A stretch of DNA of 64,000 bases from Dielma fastidiosa (GCF_000313565.1 NZ_HE578924.1:189595-253594), one strand, 5' to 3'; counted from the stretch's first letter, positions 17,681-24,910 are shown. The notes: generated by a model not told the origin, from the sequence alone. Numbers and translations: made by a program.

Positions 17681-18528
17681 AATAGCACCTCCACGTCGCT
17701 TTTTTTAATACTCATAATCGTGTCCACTAGGCTATATCTACTTCCTATATCACCAAATGCCGAAAATATAGTGTTGTATTCGGAATAGTTGTTTATTGGG
17801 TCATTGGTGATGCTCTTAATCAAATCTAGCATTTGTGCCATGTCTTCTTTATCAAGGTCAACGAGTGTGTTTCCTTCGCCGCTCATGTAGTCCAAGTAGC
17901 ATACGACAAAGTCATCGTCAGTGACCTGTATAGCCTTAAATAAATCCATTGCCTGCACAAATTCGTTGTAATGCTCACCACCATCAGATTCCGGATATTT
18001 CATATGCACATAATACAGTTCAGCATCGCTTTGATTATCTGCCAACCTGTCAATTTCTTCTCTTGCTTGCTTTTTGCTCAATCTGGGGTTGGTGATAATG
18101 TCAAGCACCTCTCGATATTCGCCGCCAATCTCGCTTTCAAGCCATTCAGCAGCGTTTAATAGAGATTTATCCTCACTAAGATTAAAGTAGACATCTGCCA
18201 AAAAATAAATTGGATTACAATACTCATTTACAATTCCAGGCTCTTTTACTATGCACTTGAGTATCAGTGCCAGAATCGGGCACATGTCATAATCGATATC
18301 TAAATACTGCTCTAAATGGTACGCAAATGCCAAATCTTCAAAGATATATCCCATATCATCCACATCAAGATCATTATCAATTGCCGCTTGCCTTAAATTA
18401 TCAATTAATGATTTTGCAAACTCTTGATCTAAGCAGCGTTCAAATAAAAATTTTAAGATTTGTCCGCCTTCACCGAGTTTGATATTTTTAGAAATGTATT
18501 TCCTCAAATTGCTTAACAACAGTGACAC
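17677..18528 (-). CDS. Uncharacterised protein of the conjugation cassette
   Basis: 283 residues, acidic (many D/E), alpha-helical, no signal peptide. It starts at GTG 18,528, inside the end of the E1-like gene (41-base overlap). The middle segment LAFAYHLEQYLDIDYDMCPI and a repeat-like DIITNPRLSKKQAREEIDRL suggest a helical scaffold. No JAB (EXnHxHx10D) motif is seen. It lies between E1 and E2 genes, so it probably works with them. Confidence 0.55.
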   Translation of the reverse strand: MSLLLSNLRKYISKNIKLGEGGQILKFLFERCLDQEFAKSLIDNLRQAAIDNDLDVDDMGYIFEDLAFAYHLEQYLDIDYDMCPILALILKCIVKEPGIVNEYCNPIYFLADVYFNLSEDKSLLNAAEWLESEIGGEYREVLDIITNPRLSKKQAREEIDRLADNQSDAELYYVHMKYPESDGGEHYNEFVQAMDLFKAIQVTDDDFVVCYLDYMSGEGNTLVDLDKEDMAQMLDLIKSITNDPINNYSEYNTIFSAFGDIGSRYSLVDTIMSIKKSDVEVLF

Positions 18529-19166
18529 CTTCTTTCAGCTCATTCGCCATGATGCAGCTGCAATGTTCTAATAAAGAAGTGGCCATCTTTAAATTTGTCA
18601 CTAGATACTGAATATTGCCGGCAGCAAGTTCTTGACAGCTCTTTTCTGCTGGATGATCTTTATTCTCCAGTGTATAGGTTTCACTTCTTATCGCACCGTA
18701 GGTAACTTGATTAACATTCAATGCCGCGTAGACATTGCCGTCATACTCTGAATTAGCACTGTCTATGTAAACTGCATTTTTTAAATGCCTGAAGGTTTGC
18801 TCTAACAAAATGCGAGTGGCATCATTATCAACGCAGCCTATAAGTATCGGATAAAATTCTTTGCGCTGATCGATAAACTCAATCAGTTCATTTCTAGTCA
18901 CATACTTATCAATCGCCTCGCACAATTCGCCATGAAATGTATTGATTTTCTTAGCAAGAGCTATCGCCTTGTTTTCGCCAATGTCTTGTGGTTGAAATGC
19001 TTGGCGTTTCATATTTTTTTTGCTCAACTTGATCTCCGTCAACGATTACCATTTTACTTGATGTGTTTAAAAGCAACTTCGGTAAATCTCTTGCCAGTAA
19101 GGAGCCGGTACCGCCGGTTCCTATAATGACAAAGAGTTTTTTATACTTTATGTTTTCTATTTTCAT
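18488..19166 (-). pseudogene. E1-like ThiF family protein (PRTRC type), frame broken at an A8 tract
   Basis: Two frames together make a 225-residue ThiF/E1 enzyme. The first (from 19,166) has the Rossmann loop IGTGGTGSLLARDLP and VIVDGDQVEQK; the second continues NMKRQAFQPQDIGENKA, the expected RQxF/DxGxxKA motif. They are joined only if the run of eight A at 19,014-19,021 is read as seven. As sequenced, the first frame ends after 71 residues. E1 proteins adenylate the C-terminus of a ubiquitin-like protein. Phase variation, RNA polymerase slippage, mutation and sequencing error are all possible. Confidence 0.75.
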
Positions 19167-19169
19167 AGT

Positions 19170-19508
19170 TTAACCTTTTTTATGCTGCTGAAAGGTTGGA
19201 ACAAGTACGTTATCAGCTTCGATTAAGTCATAAGACACTTTTCCAGAAAACTCATAAAACTGATGGTTAAGCATAGCACTGGTAATCTCATCAGCGGTAT
19301 ATTCCTTGCCCTCCTCAAAGATATGGCTAACGTCAATGTTCTGAGCGGCATAATACAGTGTAAATGGGTATTTATACTTTTTCACTTCTACCGGTTGTGG
19401 TTCTTTCTTCGCTTCCGGTTTTTTACTTGTTTCTTTCTTTGGTTTTTCTTTCTTTGGTTCTACTACCTCAAATTCTTCCTCATCTAACATTTCAAATAAA
19501 TCATCCAT
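19170..19508 (-). CDS. Possible ubiquitin-like protein (PRTRC-C-like) with charged N-terminal tail
   Basis: 112 residues. The first 42 are a Lys/Glu/Pro linker (EPKKEKPKKETSKKPEAKKE). The remaining 70 are predicted beta-rich: YKYPFTLYYAAQN, EGKEYTADEITSAML, then KVSYDLIEADNVLVP, ending QQHKKG with a terminal glycine, as expected of a protein activated by an E1. It lies 3 bases upstream of the ThiF-like gene. The beta-grasp fold is inference from size, ending and neighbourhood. Confidence 0.5.
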   Translation of the reverse strand: MDDLFEMLDEEEFEVVEPKKEKPKKETSKKPEAKKEPQPVEVKKYKYPFTLYYAAQNIDVSHIFEEGKEYTADEITSAMLNHQFYEFSGKVSYDLIEADNVLVPTFQQHKKG

Positions 19509-19509
19509 C

Positions 19510-20508
19510 TTATTTTTCCTCCTTAGTTTCTGATTTTTTTACAGGCATCATATACCTTGCAAGCACATACCGATTATTGCGCATACCCTCATCGCAGATT
19601 AACATTCGGGCGCCAAAAATCACCGATACATCGTCTTCTTTCATCAATGAAGTAATCTTTATTAATCTAGCAACATCATAAGATAGGTCAGCGGCTTCAC
19701 CCTCTATTTCTGCATTGACCTGTATTGCCAGTTCGTTACTTTGTTCGCCGGCATACAATTTGATACCTTTACTATTAGTGCTGATGGTTACATATTTTGA
19801 ATATTCTTTTATCAGTTTCAATGCTTGAATCATCTCATCACGAGGCAACTTAGCTTTTAACAGCGGTTCATCATCCATTTTGACGTCTGGCAGCTTTTGT
19901 TCTATCAACACTGTATAAAAGCTGCGGCCGGCAGTTTTTGATACAAGCATCTTACCGTTTGTCTGAAGCCTCATCGTTTCGGTATCAAGTATATGTTTAA
20001 ATGCTTCTCCTGGCACATTGATTGGATTATCAAGACCGGTATCAGTGGTGTGAGTGTAAAACATAGTCCTATCAGAAGCTACAATCTTATCAGAGAATAT
20101 GTTAACCCCTGATAGCTGTGGATACGTTGAGTCACTTCCAATAAATTGAGTACCTGGAAGCAAATCATCTAATTTGACTTGAATATCTACCATGTCATTA
20201 AGCGTTGGCGTGTAGACAGGATAATCAATCACATTGGCAAATTTTGCCTTGAGTCTAGTATTAGATACCTTGATCACGTTGTCCGTGAATTCCAGCGTGA
20301 AGTCACTGAGTTTTGATATAAACCCAAAATCTTTTGCGCTTAAAGTAAAAGATGCCGGTTCATCAGCTTCTTTACTCATCTTTGCGGCTCGAAGGATGCC
20401 CATGCCGGCACCGTCGAATGAGTGAAATTTGATTTTATCCTTATCCACTGTGATGGTGTTATATGGCATCGGATCATGAAATACCGATGAGTTCAATTTG
20501 ATTTTCAT
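19510..20508 (-). CDS. DNA polymerase sliding-clamp-like protein
   Basis: 332 residues with a clamp-like three-part repeat of alternating strands: FTLSAKDFGFISKLSDFTLE; FIGSDSTYPQLSGVNIFSDK then IVASDRTMFYTHTT; and MIQALKLIKEYSKYVTISTN. The middle part resembles the beta-clamp signature of SGVN followed by ATDRxRL. It probably serves as the phage processivity factor. It lies 1 base from the replication protein gene and directly before the Ub-like cassette, an association worth noting. Confidence 0.7.
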   Translation of the reverse strand: MKIKLNSSVFHDPMPYNTITVDKDKIKFHSFDGAGMGILRAAKMSKEADEPASFTLSAKDFGFISKLSDFTLEFTDNVIKVSNTRLKAKFANVIDYPVYTPTLNDMVDIQVKLDDLLPGTQFIGSDSTYPQLSGVNIFSDKIVASDRTMFYTHTTDTGLDNPINVPGEAFKHILDTETMRLQTNGKMLVSKTAGRSFYTVLIEQKLPDVKMDDEPLLKAKLPRDEMIQALKLIKEYSKYVTISTNSKGIKLYAGEQSNELAIQVNAEIEGEAADLSYDVARLIKITSLMKEDDVSVIFGARMLICDEGMRNNRYVLARYMMPVKKSETKEEK

Positions 20509-20509
20509 T

Positions 20510-21463
20510 TTATTTTCCTTTCTTACTTATGTGTTCTTCTTTCCACATTTCGGCTAGCTCAGCTTTTAATTGCTCCACTTGTTCAGGAGTCAATTCTTCG
20601 TCGTCTGAGCTTTCAATTTCTTGCTGCTGCTCTTTATACCAATCCGGTATAGGTACAGCTGTTTTCTGATATACGGTTCCTTTCTGTCTCTTTTTCATGT
20701 GCTGCTTAGCACTTTCGGCATCCTTAATACCTGCTGCCTGCCAGTCTGCCAATACTTTGTTAATGTATTTAAATGACTTTGCTTTTTTGCTGATGGCTGT
20801 TTCAAGTGCCAGTAATACAACCTCATCATTAAATGTGTTCAGCCAATCATGTAAAGTTTGTAATTCGAGCTGTGACAATGGATTTCCAAATGATATTTCA
20901 AATGTCTCAAAAATATTTTTTAATCGCTCATTTGATTTCTTTACTTTACTTTTATTTACTTTACTTTCCTTTAGACTCTTAACATGATCATTCGCAAGGT
21001 CAACATGTTCATTCGCAAGCTCATAATTGTCAAAAAGTGCGACTTTAAAACAACCTTTGCATTCTTCATCTTGCAAAAGCCAATATTCCATATATACAGT
21101 TTTGTCACGACGCTCTGAAGCAACTGCCCAATAGCGCCGTTGGATACCTTTACTGGTTAGCACTCCCCACCTATCAAACAGCCCTTTATCAAAAAGACCA
21201 ATTTGTAAGCAGTAGTCCACAGTCTCTTTGACTGTACCGGAACCAATGCCGCCGCCCATCTTACGTGCCGTAGATGCACAATCGTCATAGCCCCATTTAT
21301 AAAAGTATCCTTCAGACCCATACGCCTTTTGACATAAATAAAAGTAAATTCCGAATCCATTCCAGCCTTGTGCATCAAGCAGCTTATCCATCTTGGTGTC
21401 ATTGTCAAACAGATCCACAGACCAGCCAGCGTAATCTAGCTTTTTCTTAGGTTTGCCAGCCAT
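20510..21463 (-). CDS. DnaD-like phage replication initiation protein
   Basis: 317 residues. The N-terminal Lin1244/Lin1753-type domain has YAGWSVDLFDNDTKMDKLLD and LCQKAYGSEGYFYKWGYDD; a Lys-rich linker with SKVNKSKVKKS repeats precedes a DnaD-type C-terminal domain (FGNPLSQLELQTLHDWLNTF then AFKYIN-like FKYINKVLADWQAAG). It loads the replicative helicase at the phage origin. It heads the replication module. Confidence 0.85.
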   Translation of the reverse strand: MAGKPKKKLDYAGWSVDLFDNDTKMDKLLDAQGWNGFGIYFYLCQKAYGSEGYFYKWGYDDCASTARKMGGGIGSGTVKETVDYCLQIGLFDKGLFDRWGVLTSKGIQRRYWAVASERRDKTVYMEYWLLQDEECKGCFKVALFDNYELANEHVDLANDHVKSLKESKVNKSKVKKSNERLKNIFETFEISFGNPLSQLELQTLHDWLNTFNDEVVLLALETAISKKAKSFKYINKVLADWQAAGIKDAESAKQHMKKRQKGTVYQKTAVPIPDWYKEQQQEIESSDDEELTPEQVEQLKAELAEMWKEEHISKKGK

Positions 21464-21471
21464 AAGCTACC

Positions 21472-21813
21472 TCAGATACCACCTTCAGTTTCCTCGATCA
21501 GCAACTGTAAATTAATGTTTTCTCCTCTTGCCCTCATCCCTCGGCAATACTTAATCAACTGATTGATACCTCTTTTTTTGTAATCGTTTAAGGATCGTTC
21601 AATTTCTTTCGGATCAGACGTCAATTTATATCCTTTAACATTATCATGAGCGATGAAATCATCATGCAAATGGTTAAAGTATCCCTCGTTGTATTGCTCA
21701 ACCAAGAGCCTGAACTCCCTGCCATCTTTGCTGATATGCTTATCGTATCTTTCATAAACTTCTTTAATCTCTTTCATCTTTTTCCAATCTGAAAGATTGA
21801 TAATATCAATCAT
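21472..21813 (-). CDS. Hypothetical early prophage protein
   Basis: 113 residues starting MIDIINLSDWKKMKEIKEVY. It is charged and helical, with a RRLL-less RSLNDYKKRGINQLIKYCRG segment. No family is recognised. It lies 8 bases upstream of the replication protein gene and is presumably co-transcribed with it. Confidence 0.6.
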   Translation of the reverse strand: MIDIINLSDWKKMKEIKEVYERYDKHISKDGREFRLLVEQYNEGYFNHLHDDFIAHDNVKGYKLTSDPKEIERSLNDYKKRGINQLIKYCRGMRARGENINLQLLIEETEGGI

Positions 21814-21827
21814 GGTAAATCACCACC

Positions 21828-22361
21828 CTACTCATAATTGAATACCTCTAACAACTGTCTACCAAATTGCAACGCTTCCTCGTGACTGTCCATAAAAATA
21901 TCAATATGTTTGCCTTGCATCGCACCGCCGGTATCCTCGGCTATGTATGTATGTTCGTTAATAACAACCTCGGTACCATAGGGCAATATCTCAGGATCGA
22001 CTCCGATTGTGCGACCTGCTGTTGGGTAGGTGCCTGAGGCCGTTAATTGCCCCTCTCTGCCACAGCAGATTGAGCAATGGCAATAAGCGGTAACATCAAA
22101 CATGCCGAGCGATACAAGCTGTTTCTGTGGCTCTGCAAATGCAGGCTTATCTACCGGCACGATTATTTCACCGTTATGCTTCAGCTGATCGAGCTCCTGC
22201 GCCAGCTGCATATTCTGATTATGTAAGTAACTGATTTGTGATGTCTGCGTTTCAATAGTTTGGTTACAAGATGCGACCATCACGGTAGTGCCTAATGAAT
22301 AGATAGTAAGCCCAAAAATGATCCAATTCTTGACGATTGGTTTACGTTTAAACTCAATCAT
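21828..22361 (-). CDS. Membrane-anchored 3D-domain protein
   Basis: 177 residues. An N-terminal membrane segment (residues 12-32), a short coiled coil, then a 3D domain: FDVTAYCHCSICCG, ASGTYPTAGRTIGVDPEIL, YGTEVVINEHTYIAEDTGG, and KHIDIFMDSHEEAL. The three aspartates (VDP, EDTGG, IDIF) are present. 3D domains occur in peptidoglycan-cleaving enzymes such as MltA and YabE-like proteins. An early-region location is unusual for a lysin; it may act at infection or in lysogens. Confidence 0.85.
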   Translation of the reverse strand: MIEFKRKPIVKNWIIFGLTIYSLGTTVMVASCNQTIETQTSQISYLHNQNMQLAQELDQLKHNGEIIVPVDKPAFAEPQKQLVSLGMFDVTAYCHCSICCGREGQLTASGTYPTAGRTIGVDPEILPYGTEVVINEHTYIAEDTGGAMQGKHIDIFMDSHEEALQFGRQLLEVFNYE

Positions 22362-22524
22362 TATCCTTATCCTCTGTGTAGATGCTTACAAGCTCAATCG
22401 CATCATTTAGTTTATCAACAGCGCGATCCAGTGTAATCGAATCCACGCATTTAGCCATCAATGATAGTGAGTGTTTGATGGCCTCCATGTCTTTTAATAT
22501 TTTTTCAGTATTTAACTGTTCCAT
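22354..22524 (-). CDS. Small helical early prophage protein
   Basis: 56 residues from ATG at 22,524 (MEQLNTEKILKDMEAIKHSL) behind GGAAGG; the frame extends to 22,542 without a better site. Entirely helical and acidic. It overlaps the 3D-domain gene by 8 bases. Function unknown. Confidence 0.55.
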   Translation of the reverse strand: MEQLNTEKILKDMEAIKHSLSLMAKCVDSITLDRAVDKLNDAIELVSIYTEDKDND

Positions 22525-22605
22525 AATATTCCTTCCCTTCATGCCTTAAAGGCTTCATTATTAAAATTTCATAAATTTTTATGATAATTACTTGACGCAA
22601 TTCTT

Positions 22606-22715
22606 TTAAAACAGAAAATCTTTAGTCAATACAATCAATAGTGTGATTATCGAAATGATAAGTGCTAACTTAGATTCTATGTATTTGCCATATGTTTTTT
22701 TAATTTATCTCTCAT
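22606..22715 (-). CDS. Small membrane protein split across a -1 slip site
   Basis: The zero frame reads MRDKLKK then HMANT and stops. The heptamer A AAA AAA (22,695-22,701) is in phase; a -1 slip continues TYGKYIESKLALIISIITLL and VLTKDFLF, giving a 36-residue protein with one membrane helix. A GGAAGG Shine-Dalgarno precedes the ATG. It could equally be a gene frameshifted by loss of one A. Confidence 0.45.
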
Positions 22716-22752
22716 TTCATTCCTTCCTTACCTTATAAGGTTAGTTTGTTAG

Positions 22753-22965
22753 TTACTCAATTTCAGCTTCACTCAGATGGTCTATATAACTGTTTATAAT
22801 AGACTTTGCTGTTTCTGCTTTTAATCTAAAGAGTTCCTTTTTATTGGGGTTCTTTATAAGCCTGCCGGCTTGACAATCAGCATTCAATACTACAAACGCT
22901 TCTGCAATTGACATCAAAGTTTTATTAAGTATGATGTCATTAAAGCGCGCATCAGTTTTGACCAT
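22753..22965 (-). CDS. Small early prophage protein
   Basis: 70 residues, starting MVKTDARFNDIILNKTLMSI behind a perfect GGAGG. Helical, mixed charge, one cysteine; it ends SYIDHLSEAEIE. No family recognised. It belongs to the run of small genes with the shared hairpin-plus-Shine-Dalgarno leader. Confidence 0.65.
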   Translation of the reverse strand: MVKTDARFNDIILNKTLMSIAEAFVVLNADCQAGRLIKNPNKKELFRLKAETAKSIINSYIDHLSEAEIE

Positions 22966-23000
22966 TCTATTCCTCCTTGCTTTTTATGGCTGTGTTAAAA

Positions 23001-23153
23001 TCATTTTGAGGTGATACTTACAACAATTAGAAAAAGAATACCGATTGTAATTGCATAATATGGATACCAGCTTTTAATCTCTGGTGTAAACTTTTTTACA
23101 AACCATATGCTTAATCCAACTATTAGGAATGTTATTAATGATACTATGAACAT
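23001..23153 (-). CDS. Small two-helix membrane protein (50 aa)
   Basis: A 50-residue frame, ATG at 23,153, starts MFIVSLITFLIVGLSIWFVK, has a polar KKFTPEIKSWYP loop, and ends with a second helix, TIGILFLIVVSITSK. GGGGG lies 8 bases upstream. Two membrane helices with a charged loop recall small phage membrane effectors, but this is not a recognised family. Confidence 0.6.
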   Translation of the reverse strand: MFIVSLITFLIVGLSIWFVKKFTPEIKSWYPYYAITIGILFLIVVSITSK

Positions 23154-23304
23154 ACTTACCCCCTTGCCTTTTTAGGCTTAATTGTTGTAATGACCGAATA
23201 AATCAATAAAGTCACATAATACGTTGCTAGATTGCTATAATAATTAAATTTGATTGATAATGAATTAGATAAAGAAATTCATATTGGTGATATAGCTAGA
23301 ATTT

Positions 23305-23481
23305 CTAAAGATTCAGACACATACTTACAAGAAACACCCCAAACAGAATAATTCCTGTCACCGCTAACAGAAAACTAATTTCAAACTGTTTTCTATTAGA
23401 TGGAATATCCTTATAATTAGGCATCAAACAATTTGCTAAGCAAATAAATGTTAGAGCAATCAATCCTATGGCGATTTCCAT
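23305..23481 (-). CDS. Small two-helix membrane protein (58 aa)
   Basis: A 58-residue frame, ATG at 23,481, starts MEIAIGLIALTFICLANCLM, has a polar loop (PNYKDIPSNRKQFE) and a second helix (LAVTGIILFGVFLVS). A GGAG lies 7 bases upstream. The Shine-Dalgarno overlaps the -35 box of a promoter running the other way (candidate small RNA 1). Same layout as the 50-residue protein downstream. Confidence 0.6.
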   Translation of the reverse strand: MEIAIGLIALTFICLANCLMPNYKDIPSNRKQFEISFLLAVTGIILFGVFLVSMCLNL

Positions 23482-23488
23482 TCATACA

Positions 23489-23533
23489 CTCCTTGCCTTT
23501 TACGGCTCTAATTGATATACTTTAGTTGATAAT
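23489..23533. repeat. 45-base direct repeat, copy 1
   Basis: Identical over 45 bases to 24,527-24,571. It contains the minus-strand Shine-Dalgarno of one small gene and the plus-strand promoter of a candidate small RNA. Confidence 0.9.
23493..23521 (+). promoter_or_regulatory. Promoter of candidate small RNA 1
   Basis: TTGCCT, 17-base spacer, TATACT with an extended TGn just before it. It lies within a 45-base segment repeated exactly at 24,527-24,571. Confidence 0.7.
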
Positions 23534-23593
23534 TTGTTAGAGTTATCAACCTTGAGACGCTACACTTTTGTCGGTTAGAGCGTCTCTTTTTTT
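23525..23593 (+). ncRNA. Candidate phage small RNA 1
   Basis: Downstream of an extended -10 promoter, the plus strand reads a first hairpin (GTTGATAA...TTATCAAC, 23,525-23,550), then GAGACGCT...AGCGTCTC (23,554-23,586) followed by seven T. That gives an RNA of about 65 bases ending in a rho-independent terminator. It is antisense to the end of the broken 23,546-23,769 gene and divergent from the 58-residue protein gene. A paralogue with the same architecture lies 1 kb to the right. Confidence 0.6.
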
Positions 23594-23769
23594 GCGTACT
23601 GCGCTTTTCAAATACTTTTCTAAGTAACTTGACGGGATGCAGTGTCTTCTAGGTAGTCTAGATTCATCAATGTCGTATTCTTCTTTAACTGCTATCATGA
23701 TTTCACTGGCTCTCGCACGCTTAACTCTGCAACGCTCTTGTATATCTTGTTTGTTAAATAAGTGTCCAT
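23546..23769 (-). pseudogene. Small DNA-binding protein gene (DUF3173-like), frame broken
   Basis: ATG at 23,769 sits 8 bases after AGGAG but its frame closes after 24 codons. The -1 frame is open for about 70 codons and reads LFNKQDIQERCRVKRARASE, then DESRLPRRHCIPSSYLEKYL, resembling small DUF3173/excisionase-type DNA-binding proteins. No start codon exists in that frame, so a one-base change near codon 3-5 has broken the gene, or the sequence carries an error. No canonical slip site is seen. Confidence 0.45.
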
Positions 23770-23820
23770 AGCATCTGCTCCTTTCTTTGCTATGTTTATC
23801 TACCTTTCACCTTTTAATAA

Positions 23821-23829
23821 TGCTATAAT
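23821..23829 (+). promoter_or_regulatory. Extended -10 promoter for the 23,854 gene
   Basis: TGCTATAAT is an extended -10 element; the -35 is poor. It is followed by AAAGGGGG and the ATG at 23,854. Confidence 0.6.
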
Positions 23830-23853
23830 TTATTTGGGAAAGGGGGTGAAAAT

Positions 23854-24174
23854 ATGAATGATAAAATCATGGACTTGCATGATGTGTTCATCGAATTATC
23901 AGAAGCTAGTAAATGCGCAATAACTGACGAGGATGCTGTGAAATTAATGCATAAATACGATATTATTTTTGCTGGTGAAAAACATAATGAAATTAATTCG
24001 CTTGAACTTGTGCATACATTGAATGATTACTTTCACATCCATATAGACAACGATGAATTAACAGAACTAATTCCATCTGTCTGTGATGCAATGAAATTGA
24101 AATATCAAGGTATGAAAAGATTAGGTGATGAACAATCCAAAGTGCCTTATTGTTACAAAATTACTCTGTTTTAA
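23854..24174 (+). CDS. Hypothetical plus-strand prophage protein
   Basis: 106 residues starting MNDKIMDLHDVFIELSEASK behind AAAGGGGG, with its own extended -10 promoter. Acidic, helical, ending KVPYCYKITLF. It is the only plus-strand protein gene inside the early block, and converges on the minus-strand gene at 24,161 with a 14-base overlap of 3' ends. Isolated reverse genes like this in prophages are often lysogeny-expressed morons, but function is unknown. Confidence 0.65.
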   Translation: MNDKIMDLHDVFIELSEASKCAITDEDAVKLMHKYDIIFAGEKHNEINSLELVHTLNDYFHIHIDNDELTELIPSVCDAMKLKYQGMKRLGDEQSKVPYCYKITLF

Positions 24175-24520
24175 TTAATTCGAGTTTTTTGTCACCTTCA
24201 GCAATTGGTGATAAACCACACTTCTTTCTATATTCATTTAGAGTGATTTCACCATTTTCAAACTGTTTTTGATTATCAGAAACAGTTTTTTTCTTTGTTT
24301 TCATCTTACAGCCACCTAGAAAGTCAGCTGTATCAATAAGCAACCGCCGCGCTTGATTGAATGATAAATCATATTTATCAATCACATCTACTATTTCACG
24401 CATTGCAGCATGACCATTTATAATACCTTTGTATGTGTTTGCTTTTATATTCTTAAGTGACTCCTGGATAAACTCTCTTCCTTCAGCATTTAACTGATCG
24501 AGTGTTTTATTTTCTTGCAT
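24161..24520 (-). CDS. Hypothetical early prophage protein
   Basis: 119 residues starting MQENKTLDQLNAEGREFIQE. Helical; a KTKKKTVSDNQKQFENGEIT linker leads to a short C-terminal helix. The gene begins behind a hairpin plus GGAGG leader shared with five neighbours. No family is recognised. Confidence 0.6.
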   Translation of the reverse strand: MQENKTLDQLNAEGREFIQESLKNIKANTYKGIINGHAAMREIVDVIDKYDLSFNQARRLLIDTADFLGGCKMKTKKKTVSDNQKQFENGEITLNEYRKKCGLSPIAEGDKKLELIKTE

Positions 24521-24526
24521 GAGATC

Positions 24527-24571
24527 CTCCTTGCCTTTTACGGCTCTAATTGATATACTTTAGTTGATAAT
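24527..24571. repeat. 45-base direct repeat, copy 2
   Basis: Exact copy of 23,489-23,533, carrying a minus-strand Shine-Dalgarno for the 24,161-24,520 gene and a plus-strand promoter. Confidence 0.9.
24531..24559 (+). promoter_or_regulatory. Promoter of candidate small RNA 2
   Basis: TTGCCT, 17-base spacer, TATACT with extended TGn; identical to the promoter at 23,493-23,521. Confidence 0.7.
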
Positions 24572-24629
24572 AATGACATGTTATCAACTTTGAGATACTA
24601 GCTTTCCACGGCTGCGGTATCTCTTTTTT
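24563..24629 (+). ncRNA. Candidate phage small RNA 2
   Basis: Same plan as small RNA 1: a first hairpin (GTTGATAA...TTATCAAC, 24,563-24,588), then GAGATAC...GTATCTC (24,592-24,623) and six T. The loop sequences differ from copy 1 while the stems and the CAACYTTGAGA joint are kept, which argues for a conserved RNA structure. It is antisense to the 3' end of the 24,598-24,896 gene. Confidence 0.6.
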
Positions 24630-24896
24630 GTTGCTCGGCCGCTTCGATAGCTGCCAATTTTCGAATGCGATTTTCATCAATCATCAGATATTTTATAGCT
24701 GCTGCTGTTGGTACTTTGTCTTCACATGGCAGCAGCTTCCCACTCTCGATGATTTTCTGCTTTACTTTTTTTTAAGTTCCAACGCTTTACACGGCCCGCA
24801 GTCAAAAAGTATTTGGAAAGTAGCCGTTGATTGCTCAAGTAAATTGAGCACTGTCAATTTTTCCGATGCAGTGTGTATCCTCGATTTCTGTGGCAT
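24598..24896 (-). CDS. Small early protein split across A AAA AAG (-1 frameshift candidate)
   Basis: ATG at 24,896 follows GGAGG. The zero frame gives 44 residues (MPQKSRIHTASEKLTVLNLL ... LELKKK) and stops at 24,762. The in-phase heptamer A AAA AAG at 24,765-24,771 just before that stop allows a -1 slip into 55 more residues (VKQKIIESGKLLPCEDKVPT ... DTAAVES), ending at 24,598. The 99-residue product looks like one continuous DNA-binding-type protein. Programmed recoding or a lost A are both possible. Confidence 0.55.
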
Positions 24897-24910
24897 TATT
24901 ACACCTCCTT

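Noticed and set aside
21157..21408. 83-residue minus-strand ORF inside the replication gene
   Set aside because: Alternate frame of a clearly coding region.
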